This document shows, one piece after another, positions 1 through 6,431 of a stretch of 9,713 nt of DNA. The translations under genes and the position numbers were made by a program. The notes beneath the pieces are model-generated. The model had not been told where the DNA came from. It searched no databases and was given only the letters and a program-made list of their open reading frames with translations. The number at the start of each line of letters is the position of its first letter. Position 1 is the stretch's first letter. This DNA is from Sporomusaceae bacterium (GTDB lineage: Bacteria > Bacillota > Negativicutes > DSM-13327): the NCBI GenBank assembly GCA_027492445.1, contig JAPUES010000179.1:1-9713 (forward strand). The letters run 5' to 3'.

Positions 1-2067
1 GAAATTAAACATATCTGCAGTAATACAGATACTGAGATAGAAGCCTTTGTTCATGGTGCTTTATGTATTTCTTATTCCGGTCAGTGCTTGATGAGCAGTA
101 TGATTGGCGGGCGTAGTGGAAATCGGGGGCGCTGCGCTCAACCTTGTCGTTTGCCTTATACTCTTAAGGATAAACATGGTAATGAGGCTTTGCTCGAAGG
201 GGATGCAGGAGAATATTTACTTAGTCCCCGAGATTTAAATACCTTAGAGATATTGCCAGAGCTAATACGGGCAGGGGTAACATCCTTTAAAATAGAAGGC
301 CGTATGAAACGTCCCGAATATGTGGCAGTGGCAGTGGATACCTATCGACGAGCTATTGATGCTTGTTTGGCAGATGAAAAGAATTATGTAGTCGCTGAAA
401 AAGAACAAAAAGATTTAGCACAAATCTTCAATCGTGATTTTACAACGGCTTATTTAGAAAAAAATCAGGGACGAAATATGATGAGTGACCGTAGGCCCAA
501 CAATCGAGGGGTACGCATTGGCCGGGTAAGTGAATACCAGTACCAAGAAAGAATGGCTACCATAAAACTAGATGAACCCTTATACATAAATGATATTGTT
601 GAGTTTTGGGTTAAAGTCGGTGGACGAGTAAGTGCTACGATCACCGAAATGAGAGTAAATGGGGAAGTGGTAACGGCGGCCCCAGCCGGCGCTGAAGTAT
701 CCATCGGAGTACAACCAGTTCGCGTAAATGATAGAGTTTTTAAAGTATATGATGCGGGGCTCATGGAACGAGCACGTGCTTTTTTTGCTGAGCCTAATGC
801 GATTCGGCGGGTAAAGGTTGATGCCCTTGTTGCGGTAAAGGAAGGACAGCCTCTTAAAATCAGCATCACCGATACAGAAGGTTTTTGTGGCAGCGCCGAG
901 ACTCAATTTTTAGCTCAAAAAGCCATTAAGAGACCGCTGACAGAAGAAACAATTGCCAAGCAAGTAGATCGTTTAGGTTCGACTATCTTTAGTTTACAGC
1001 ATCTAGAGTGCCAGATTGATGGCGAGGTAATGGTACCCGTTAGTGAAATCAATGATGCTAGACGGCGGGCAGTGGAAGCACTAGAAAACGCTCGTTTGAA
1101 GACTTATGAGCGGCCCCCTTTATCTCCTTATACTAAAAATAGGAGTTCAGGAAATGAAAAAACTTATTCGACAGCTAAAGAGGCGTCGATTCCTTTATTA
1201 ACCGTAAATGTCGACACTCTTGATAAAGTAAAGACCTGCCTTGCTAGTGGTGCGGACCTCATTCTCTTTGGGGGAGAGTCCTTTCAACACAAAGTCATTA
1301 CCCATGATGAGTATCGCCATGCTGTGGCAATGGCACGTGAGCAAGGTAAAAAGATTATCTTAAATACACCTCGTATTGTAAAAGAGTGGCAGATGAAAGG
1401 ACTTCAAACAGAACTACAGCTTTTTGAAGAATTGCAGCCTGATGGGGTTAGTATTAGTAATCTTGGTGTACTACAGCTAGCCAAAGAATTTTTGTCGGTA
1501 GGCCTTCATGGGGATTATCCACTAAATATTTATAATGATCAGTCCTTAGAGTTTTATGCAGCACAAGGATTTAAAAGTGCTACTATTTCTCCTGAACTTA
1601 ATTTTTCTCAAATTGGCGAATTGAGCCAGGAAAGCGGACTAGATTTGGAATGCTTGGTTCATGGCTACTTAACCTTAATGGTCTCTGAATATTGTACAAT
1701 CGGTAGCTATTTAGGGGAAGTGCATACGGGTAAATGCAATCAAGCTTGTCTTCGCAATGAATATCTCTTACATGATCGTAAGGAAGAGCACTTTCCCTTA
1801 GCGACGGATCAGTTTTGCCGTATGCATGTACTAAATGGCAAAGAACTATGTATGTTGCCCCATGTATCGCGATTTGGGAAACTAGGGGTTGCACGTTTGC
1901 GCATTGAGGGTAAGAAAGGTTCAGCAGAATATTTGGGTAAAATGACAAGGTTATATAAAGAAATCATACAGCAGGGGAACAATCATCCCTTGCTTCTACA
2001 AGATAAAATAAGTACGGTAGAACCAGAAAATATCACCCGCGGACATTATTTCCGTGGTGTGTTGTAA
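1..2067 (+). CDS. U32 family peptidase / RlhA-like protein (5' truncated)
   Basis: The reading frame is open from base 1, so the true start lies upstream of the window; 688 codons are visible. Visible residues 14-33 fit the U32 signature E-x-F-x2-G-[SA]-[LIVM]-C-x4-G-x-C-x-[LIVM]-S (C22, C29), followed by RCAQPC (C45, C49). These cysteines match the Fe-S-type cluster known in the family. A middle region resembles the DUF3656/collagenase-like domain, and a second U32-like half begins near LLTVNVDTLDKV. It ends in a Cys-containing segment (VHGYLTLMVSEYC, then KCNQAC). Despite the 'peptidase' name, the E. coli relative with this domain order, RlhA, is needed for 5-hydroxylation of C2501 in 23S rRNA; that role here is inferred. 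The stop is 36 bp before mutS2, with no terminator between, so the two are probably co-transcribed. Family assignment is firm; substrate is not. Confidence 0.93.
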   Translation, partial: EIKHICSNTDTEIEAFVHGALCISYSGQCLMSSMIGGRSGNRGRCAQPCRLPYTLKDKHGNEALLEGDAGEYLLSPRDLNTLEILPELIRAGVTSFKIEGRMKRPEYVAVAVDTYRRAIDACLADEKNYVVAEKEQKDLAQIFNRDFTTAYLEKNQGRNMMSDRRPNNRGVRIGRVSEYQYQERMATIKLDEPLYINDIVEFWVKVGGRVSATITEMRVNGEVVTAAPAGAEVSIGVQPVRVNDRVFKVYDAGLMERARAFFAEPNAIRRVKVDALVAVKEGQPLKISITDTEGFCGSAETQFLAQKAIKRPLTEETIAKQVDRLGSTIFSLQHLECQIDGEVMVPVSEINDARRRAVEALENARLKTYERPPLSPYTKNRSSGNEKTYSTAKEASIPLLTVNVDTLDKVKTCLASGADLILFGGESFQHKVITHDEYRHAVAMAREQGKKIILNTPRIVKEWQMKGLQTELQLFEELQPDGVSISNLGVLQLAKEFLSVGLHGDYPLNIYNDQSLEFYAAQGFKSATISPELNFSQIGELSQESGLDLECLVHGYLTLMVSEYCTIGSYLGEVHTGKCNQACLRNEYLLHDRKEEHFPLATDQFCRMHVLNGKELCMLPHVSRFGKLGVARLRIEGKKGSAEYLGKMTRLYKEIIQQGNNHPLLLQDKISTVEPENITRGHYFRGVL

Positions 2068-2103
2068 AACATAAGGAAGTTTTAGTCAATAGGAGAGAGA
2101 GTA

Positions 2104-4464
2104 ATGGATTTAGCTGTATTACAAACGTTAGAATATCACAAAGTACGTGGGATGCTAGCAGACCGCAGCAGCACTACCATGGGGCGGGAGCTCTTGGAAG
2201 AGCTGGTGCCTGTTCGTGAACTAGCCGAAGTAAAAAGACGGATAGGGGAAACGAGAGAGGCAAGGGAGATACTTGATGCCATTACAAGTATACCTCTTGG
2301 CGGTATTCGGGATATTCGTTCCATGCTCAAGAGAGCAGAAGTCGGTTCTATTCTAGAGCCACATGAGCTAGTGGCTATTGGTAGTACTTTATATGGGGCC
2401 CGGCGCATGAAAAACTTTTTTGTGGATATGCCTGCCTCCTATGTGATTTTATCTGGGTATGTAGAAAAGATTACCGTGTTGCGTAACATTGAGAATCTTA
2501 TTGAGAATATTGTAAATGAACAAGGTAATATTCGTGATGATGCTAGCGTAGAACTGGGTAAAATTCGGCGAGAAGTTCGAACATCCCAAAATCGTGTGAA
2601 AGAAAAACTGGATAGTATATTGCGATCGAGCGAATATCAAAAATATTTTCAAGATACATTGGTGACCATGCGCGGTGATCGCTATGTCATACCCATTAAG
2701 CAGGAAGCCCGGTATCATTTCCCAGGGATTATTCATGATCAATCGGCCAGCGGGGCTACGGTGTTTATTGAACCAATGGCCGTAGTCACCTTGAATAATG
2801 AAATTAAGCAGCTGATGTCAGCAGAAAAAAATGAAGTGGAACGGATTTTGAGAGCTGCTGCCGGACAAATTGCCAATCATTATGAAGAAATACATACCAA
2901 TTGCCAAATGCTAGCTTGTCTTGATGCTGCCTTTGCCAAAGGAAAGCTTAGTCAAGATATGCGGGGAACATTGCCTATCATTAATGATCAAGGATATGTT
3001 AATTTGCGCCAGGCCCGTCATCCCTTAATAGCGGCTACGATTGTTGTTCCTATTGATATTTATATTGGTAAGGATTTTAATACTCTGCTGATTACAGGGC
3101 CTAATACGGGTGGTAAGACGGTAACGTTAAAAACACTAGGTTTGTTTGCCCTTATGACTCAGGCGGGCCTTTATATTCCCGTTGACAGTGGTTCTGAAAT
3201 ATCTGTATTTCAGAATGTCTTTGCCGATATTGGTGATGAACAAAGTATTGAACAAAGTCTTAGTACCTTTTCGGCTCATATGACGAATTTAGTTAAAATA
3301 TTAAATAAGGTCTCTTATTGTGATTTAGTCCTCATTGATGAAATCGGTTCTGGTACGGATCCAGACGAAGGTTCTGCCCTTGCCATTGCTATGTTAGAAT
3401 ATTTACTTAAAGTGGGTGCTAGGACCATTGCCACCACTCACTATAGTGAATTAAAAACCTTTGCTTACTCTAAGCAAGGCATCGAAAATGCCAGTGTTGA
3501 ATTTGATATCCAAACCTTAAGACCGACCTATCGTTTGTTAATTGGTATTCCTGGTAGCAGTAATGCCTTTGCCATTAGTAAGCGGCTAGGTTTATCCGAT
3601 GCTATTATTGAACACGCGAAAAACTTTATTGGTAAAGAGCATGCCGAGTTTGAAACAGTGCTGAATGCCTTAGAAGAACAAAAAATAGCCTATGATAAAC
3701 TCAACGAGGAATTAGGGCAGCAAGAACAATTGCTTAAAGACTTAAGAACAGAGCTGGCAGAAGAAAAAATATCATTAGCGGCAAGAAAACAGAATATCTT
3801 AGGAAAAGCGAGAGAAGAAGCCCAAGCCATCCTAAGGCAAGCGAGAAGAGAGACAGAAGGTATTATTAGCGAACTGAAGGCTCAATTTGCCGTTAACAGC
3901 AGTTCCACTAGACAAAGTACCATTGATAAAAGCAGAAAACGATTGCGCGATAATCTAGAATCCGTACAGACAAACGAGGCAGAAGAAGATCACCTACTGC
4001 CCCTTGCTACTCGGGAGATGCTAAAGCCTGGTACCACTATATATGTAACCACTCTCAAGCAAAAAGGCATAGTGTTGTCGGTAAATACTAGTGATGTAAC
4101 GGTGCAGCTTGGTATTATGAAAATGAATGTACGAATTGGGGATTGCCGTCTCGCTACAGAAGAAAAAGGCGGCAAGGAAAAAATAAAAAAAGCAAGCATG
4201 GATTTTTCGAAAATGCAAGATATTTCCAGGGAAATAGACATTCGCGGTATGATGGTGGATGAAGCTGAAATTGTATTAGGTAAATATATAGATGATGCTA
4301 TTTTAGCAGGTTTTACTAAAGTCCTTGTGATACATGGTAAAGGTACAGGAGCTTTGCGCAAAGGGGTTCGAAATTACCTAAAATACCATCATTATGTTCG
4401 AGATATTAGTATCGGTGAGCTGAATGAAGGTGGCGATGGGGCGACAGTGGTACAATTAAAATAA
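2104..4464 (+). CDS. mutS2: MutS2: MutS-like ATPase with C-terminal Smr domain
   Basis: 786 residues, the usual MutS2 length. In order: an N-terminal core/lever helical region lacking the mismatch-recognition domain of MutS; Walker A GPNTGGKT (332-339); the STFSAHM signature (387-393); Walker B LIDE (410-413) followed by GSGTDPDEGSALA; a long charged coiled coil (about 510-640); a small beta-rich linker; and a C-terminal Smr domain with IDIRG (711-715) and HGKGTGALRKG (744-754). Family members bind branched DNA and restrain recombination. In Bacillus subtilis MutS2 also acts on collided ribosomes, with Smr as the nucleic-acid-cleaving or binding part. The ATG is preceded by AGGAGA at good spacing. 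It follows the U32 gene closely, apparently in one operon, and ends at the terminator at 4468-4512. All ATPase motifs are intact. Confidence 0.97.
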   Translation: MDLAVLQTLEYHKVRGMLADRSSTTMGRELLEELVPVRELAEVKRRIGETREAREILDAITSIPLGGIRDIRSMLKRAEVGSILEPHELVAIGSTLYGARRMKNFFVDMPASYVILSGYVEKITVLRNIENLIENIVNEQGNIRDDASVELGKIRREVRTSQNRVKEKLDSILRSSEYQKYFQDTLVTMRGDRYVIPIKQEARYHFPGIIHDQSASGATVFIEPMAVVTLNNEIKQLMSAEKNEVERILRAAAGQIANHYEEIHTNCQMLACLDAAFAKGKLSQDMRGTLPIINDQGYVNLRQARHPLIAATIVVPIDIYIGKDFNTLLITGPNTGGKTVTLKTLGLFALMTQAGLYIPVDSGSEISVFQNVFADIGDEQSIEQSLSTFSAHMTNLVKILNKVSYCDLVLIDEIGSGTDPDEGSALAIAMLEYLLKVGARTIATTHYSELKTFAYSKQGIENASVEFDIQTLRPTYRLLIGIPGSSNAFAISKRLGLSDAIIEHAKNFIGKEHAEFETVLNALEEQKIAYDKLNEELGQQEQLLKDLRTELAEEKISLAARKQNILGKAREEAQAILRQARRETEGIISELKAQFAVNSSSTRQSTIDKSRKRLRDNLESVQTNEAEEDHLLPLATREMLKPGTTIYVTTLKQKGIVLSVNTSDVTVQLGIMKMNVRIGDCRLATEEKGGKEKIKKASMDFSKMQDISREIDIRGMMVDEAEIVLGKYIDDAILAGFTKVLVIHGKGTGALRKGVRNYLKYHHYVRDISIGELNEGGDGATVVQLK

Positions 4465-4467
4465 GGC

Positions 4468-4512
4468 AAATGATAAAGAGGTGTGAGAAATGCTCACACC
4501 TCTTTATCATTT
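4468..4512. terminator. Convergent hairpin terminator, 20-bp perfect stem
   Basis: Left arm 4468-4487 and right arm 4493-4512 are perfect reverse complements over 20 bp around the loop AAATG. The hairpin starts 3 bp after the mutS2 stop. It also contains the last codons and the stop (4494-4496) of the opposing minus-strand gene. The plus-strand exit has only a short T stretch; the minus-strand exit runs into TTATTTTAATT. It very likely stops both converging transcripts. Confidence 0.85.
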
Positions 4513-5006
4513 TGAAAATTACTTTTCCAGTTTAGGGAGCGTCCTAACTCTGTTTTATCCTGTTTATCGTCATGGACAGGGGTTTGGGGCATAGTTTCGG
4601 TGGGCTCTTTTTTATCTGGCTTTTCTTTATTATTACTTCCTCCTAAACTATTTATCAGACCTAAAATACTAGAGATATTTGAAGGGTTCAAGGCGGATTT
4701 TAGCTGAGGGTTGTTGAGAAGGGGGAGTAGACTCATTAACATATCAGGAGAAGGACCGCCTCCTGAACCATCCGTGTTTTTGGTTAACTCACCTAGTATT
4801 TTCTGCAGGGGATTTCCTTGCGTCGCAGGTTGTATGTTTTGTGGTATCGATGCCATAGGAGGCTGTAGGCGCTGCACAATATGCAGTAGACACAACAAGG
4901 ATAAGAGGGTAATTAGGGTATCGTAGCCTAAGCCTTCGCGGGCAAAGGTATCTAGTATAGATGTTATTGTTTGTAGCAAAGATTGATTGTTACTATCCTT
5001 CGGCAT
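4494..5006 (-). CDS. Hypothetical 170-aa protein, one hydrophobic segment, low-complexity C-terminal half
   Basis: I do not recognise a family. The ATG has a strong site (AAGGAGGG, 5013-5020) that overlaps the stop codon of the upstream ybaB-like gene, 12 bp between the two genes, so translation is probably coupled. Residues 1-27 look helical. Residues about 28-45 (GYDTLITLLSLLCLLHIV) form a moderately hydrophobic segment that could be a membrane anchor. After this comes a Pro/Gln/Asn-rich linker, a GSGGGP stretch near 80, a second Leu/Met-rich segment (MLMSLLPLLNNP, then SSILGLINSLGG), and a very charged Lys/Asp/Glu tail. The final residues (NDKEV) are encoded inside the terminator stem. There are no cysteine clusters or catalytic motifs. 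It may be a small membrane-associated partner of the YbaB-like protein; that is inference from the operon only. Confidence 0.8.
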   Translation of the reverse strand: MPKDSNNQSLLQTITSILDTFAREGLGYDTLITLLSLLCLLHIVQRLQPPMASIPQNIQPATQGNPLQKILGELTKNTDGSGGGPSPDMLMSLLPLLNNPQLKSALNPSNISSILGLINSLGGSNNKEKPDKKEPTETMPQTPVHDDKQDKTELGRSLNWKSNFQNDKEV

Positions 5007-5018
5007 GTAGTACCCTCC

Positions 5019-5339
5019 TTAAAATAGGCCGGGAATTTTAGGAAGATTCATATCCCCTGCCAATTTACCCATAGCGGCTTGCTGCAGCTCGCGAGACTTT
5101 ATTAAACCATTGTTTATGGTAGCAACGAGTAAATCTTGTAAGAGAATCGCATTATCGGCAGATAAGTATTTTGTATTGAGTTCAATAGCCAGTAATTCTT
5201 GTTGCCCGTTAAGGGTAAGCTTAATGACATCGCCGCTAGATACTTCAATGTGTTGGGCTTTTAAATGATCTTGTACGTTATCAACGTTTTGTTGAACTTT
5301 TTTTACTAATTCCATCATGTTTCCTAAGTTTTCCCACAT
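5019..5339 (-). CDS. YbaB/EbfC family nucleoid-associated protein (probable paralogue)
   Basis: 106 residues, typical for YbaB/EbfC. Family features seen: an N-terminal helix starting MWENLGNMMELVKKVQQNV; a central beta sheet with VIKLTLNGQQELLAIELN; a helix LLQDLLVATINNGLIKSRELQQ; and the characteristic ending MGKLAGDMNLPKIPGLF. Homologues form homodimers shaped like tweezers that bind DNA with little sequence specificity. The best known copy sits between dnaX and recR; this one does not, so it is probably a second, diverged copy (inference, since the rest of the genome is unseen). The ATG is preceded by TGGAGGT at normal spacing. It is the first gene of a minus-strand pair with the 170-aa gene and is divergent from the 132-aa gene at 5438. 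Confidence 0.9.
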   Translation of the reverse strand: MWENLGNMMELVKKVQQNVDNVQDHLKAQHIEVSSGDVIKLTLNGQQELLAIELNTKYLSADNAILLQDLLVATINNGLIKSRELQQAAMGKLAGDMNLPKIPGLF

Positions 5340-5368
5340 AATATATTACCTCCATAATAATTTTTATG

Positions 5369-5397
5369 AGCCAATCATAAACCCCTTACATATATTA
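5369..5397 (+). promoter_or_regulatory. Weak sigma-K-like promoter candidate for the 132-aa gene
   Basis: CATATATTA (5389-5397) fits the sigma-K -10 pattern CATAnnnTA. Sixteen bases upstream is AGCC (5369-5372) in place of the mACm -35, so the core A is missing. Transcription would begin near 5404, about 30 bases before the start codon. AT-rich DNA makes a chance match quite possible. Confidence 0.25.
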
Positions 5398-5430
5398 CAT
5401 TACATTGATGTAGATTATTTTATAAGGGGT
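5381..5430. repeat. Inverted repeat in the divergent intergenic region
   Basis: ACCCCTTA (5381-5388) and TAAGGGGT (5423-5430) are perfect 8-bp inverted arms separated by 34 bp of AT-rich DNA that includes a direct repeat of TTACAT. The right arm is also the core of the ribosome binding site of the gene at 5438. It could be a regulator site for the divergent genes or chance complementarity to a Shine-Dalgarno sequence. Confidence 0.4.
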
Positions 5431-5437
5431 GATGGGT

Positions 5438-5836
5438 GTGCGCTTACGGAGACACTATAAGAATTACAATCGGTCAGGTACAGGAAATGAAGAAGGTGAT
5501 CTTCAAATAAGCGAGGATGAATTGGGTATAGAAGAAAAACACACAAAAAAACAGGAACAATATGAAACGGTAGAAGATAGAGAGAGTAAAGAAGCTAAAA
5601 CAGGCAAACCGTTTAAAAAGATTCGCCAACTCCTGAAGAACCCTAACCTCAATATGCAAATTATGATGATTTTATTAAGTTTGACTTCAGATAATATCGC
5701 GATGGATAGACGGATTGATGGCATGACAATGGCAATTGACAAAGTTCGTAACATTACAGAGCTAGTTAATAATGGAATGCAGTCCATGAAAGTGGCCTCC
5801 GAAGTTCCGAAAAGTATTCGCCGTTTGTTAGAATAG
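5438..5836 (+). CDS. Hypothetical 132-aa charged protein with C-terminal helical region
   Basis: I do not recognise a family. The start is taken as GTG 5438, not the GTG 5429 or ATG 5432 upstream in frame. The sequence AAGGGGTGAT (5424-5433) is nearly the full anti-16S complement and sits 4 bases before GTG 5438, whereas it overlaps the earlier starts. Residues 1-12 are basic and aromatic (RLRRHYKNYNR). Residues 13-57 are highly charged and probably disordered. Residues 58-132 look helical, with a Met/Leu-rich stretch (LNMQIMMILLSL, 71-82) too short for a confident membrane span, and a tail ending KSIRRLLE. The phrase LLKNPNLN faintly echoes LLNNPQLK in the opposing 170-aa protein. It is divergent from the ybaB-like operon and upstream of the two micro-protein genes, with no clear terminator after it. 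Confidence 0.75.
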   Translation: MRLRRHYKNYNRSGTGNEEGDLQISEDELGIEEKHTKKQEQYETVEDRESKEAKTGKPFKKIRQLLKNPNLNMQIMMILLSLTSDNIAMDRRIDGMTMAIDKVRNITELVNNGMQSMKVASEVPKSIRRLLE

Positions 5837-5864
5837 CTTCTGATATAAAAAGAAAAAGTTTAGT

Positions 5865-5893
5865 AACACTTTCATTACGAGTACCATATATTG
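5865..5893 (+). promoter_or_regulatory. Sigma-K-like promoter candidate upstream of the 31-aa gene
   Basis: AACA (5865-5868) fits the sigma-K -35 mACm. After exactly 16 bases comes CATATATTG (5885-5893), one mismatch from CATAnnnTA. It also matches 7 of 8 positions of the sigma-E -10 CATACAnT, but no ATA-type -35 is present. Predicted transcription start is near 5900, giving a leader of about 85 bases that contains the 5906-5952 hairpin. Confidence 0.35.
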
Positions 5894-5905
5894 AAGTAGA
5901 AGGGC

Positions 5906-5952
5906 GGGCGATAGTTGAATAAGACTGAGTAAAAAAATTCAAATAATCGCCC
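5906..5952 (+). other. Hairpin in the leader of the 31-aa gene
   Basis: GGGCGAT (5906-5912) pairs with ATCGCCC (5946-5952). After a 2x3 internal loop, TTGAAT (5915-5920) pairs with ATTCAA (5937-5942), closing a 16-base loop. There is no T-run after it, so it is not an ordinary intrinsic terminator. It lies at the expected 5' end of the transcript, 16 bases before the ribosome binding site, and could stabilise the mRNA. Confidence 0.45.
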
Positions 5953-5984
5953 TTATAAAGATATATTTAAGGAGGGAATAGGTA

Positions 5985-6080
5985 ATGGCAAGAGGCGGTT
6001 TTTGTGGAGGTCAATCTTGGTGGATTATTATTATAATTCTTTTACTATTCTGCTTTAATGATGAAAGTAGTTTCTCATAA
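5985..6080 (+). CDS. 31-aa Gly-rich N-terminus / poly-Ile membrane micro-protein
   Basis: A very short gene with a strong site (AAGGAGGG, 5969-5976) eight bases before ATG. The product begins MARGGFCGGQSWW, continues with an uninterrupted IIIIILLLLF-like hydrophobic run (about residues 14-22), then CFNDESSFS. The layout is a Gly-rich head, a Trp interface, a single short membrane segment and a Cys/acidic/Ser tail. The same layout is found in the 41-aa gene 160 bp downstream, which supports both being real. It resembles the small YjcZ-type sporulation proteins of Firmicutes in size and layout, but I cannot confirm membership by eye. The sigma-K-like promoter upstream would place it in the late mother cell, perhaps at the spore surface or outer membrane; this is inference. 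Confidence 0.75.
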   Translation: MARGGFCGGQSWWIIIIILLLFCFNDESSFS

Positions 6081-6101
6081 TAGCATAGTGTACTTAGCCG
6101 A

Positions 6102-6127
6102 TGGGAACACAGTACTTGGTGTTCCTA
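6102..6127 (+). terminator. Weak hairpin after the 31-aa gene
   Basis: GGAACAC (6104-6110) pairs with GTGTTCC (6119-6125) around an 8-base loop; a G-T and a T-A pair extend the stem. It is followed by TAAACTTTT, a poor T-tract. It may be a weak terminator separating the two micro-protein genes. Confidence 0.35.
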
Positions 6128-6168
6128 AACTTTTAAAGAGTCATCAAAGGATTGTTTTGCTAAAGAGT

Positions 6169-6197
6169 AACCAATTGATGGCTTTCCTCATATAGTA
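6169..6197 (+). promoter_or_regulatory. Sigma-K-like promoter of the 41-aa gene
   Basis: AACC (6169-6172) fits mACm and, after exactly 16 bases, CATATAGTA (6189-6197) fits CATAnnnTA with no mismatch. The predicted start near 6204 leaves a leader of about 36 bases, ending in the AAGGAGG site at 6226-6232. Same layout and spacing as the candidate before the 31-aa gene. Confidence 0.5.
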
Positions 6198-6239
6198 GTG
6201 TTGAGATGTTGATTTAATTTATGGTAAGGAGGAATAGAC

Positions 6240-6365
6240 ATGGGACGTGGATTTGGCTTTGGTGGCGGTTGTGGTGGCGGTTTTGGTGGTGGAATTTGGA
6301 TCATTATCATCATCATCCTATTATTCTGTTGCTTTAGTAATGAAGACTCTAGTACTTGTTTGTAG
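6240..6365 (+). CDS. 41-aa Gly-rich / poly-Ile membrane micro-protein, paralogue of the 31-aa one
   Basis: ATG follows AAGGAGG (6226-6232) at 7 bases. The protein starts MGRGFGFGGGCGGGFGGG, then IW, then a run of six Ile with LLF (residues 21-29), then CCFSNEDSSTCL. It shares with the 31-aa protein the R-G near the start, the Gly/Phe/Cys head, Trp before the Ile run, the Phe-Cys-Phe/Cys-Cys-Phe exit, and an Asn-Asp/Glu-Ser-Ser tail, so the two are probably duplicates. Four cysteines in 41 residues (C11, C30, C31, C40) suggest cross-linking or metal contact. The single hydrophobic run is about 12 residues. It is similar in layout to small YjcZ-like sporulation proteins. The gene is followed by a strong terminator. 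Confidence 0.8.
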   Translation: MGRGFGFGGGCGGGFGGGIWIIIIIILLFCCFSNEDSSTCL

Positions 6366-6390
6366 TCTATAATAATGTATATGCGAAAAT

Positions 6391-6431
6391 AAAAAAAACA
6401 CGCGTGTTTTACGCGTGTTTTTTTTATTTTT
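6391..6431. terminator. Strong bidirectional intrinsic terminator
   Basis: Arms 6391-6405 and 6411-6425 are perfect 15-bp reverse complements with core CACGCGT/ACGCGTG and loop GTTTT. An A8 tract flanks the left and a T8 tract the right, the latter continuing as ATTTTT. Each tract acts as the T-run for one direction. It ends the 41-aa gene's plus transcript and the penicillin-binding-protein minus transcript, whose stop is at 6430-6432. Confidence 0.93.

Noticed and set aside
88..90. TTG at 88 as the start of the U32 gene
   Set aside because: The frame is open to base 1 and codons 1-29 encode the conserved U32 signature, so the gene begins upstream of the window.
465..906. Minus-strand open frames inside the U32 gene
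   Set aside because: They are antisense to strongly conserved coding sequence, with no ribosome binding site or family resemblance.
3990..4361. Minus-strand frames antisense to the MutS2 linker and Smr domain
   Set aside because: They overlap conserved MutS2 code and have no supporting start signals.
5429..5434. GTG 5429 or ATG 5432 as the start of the 132-aa gene
   Set aside because: Both lie within the Shine-Dalgarno sequence; GTG 5438 has proper spacing.
6143..6180. Imperfect inverted repeat CATCAA/TTGATG between the micro-protein genes
   Set aside because: It is short, interrupted by a bulge and has a long loop; easily explained by chance in AT-rich DNA.
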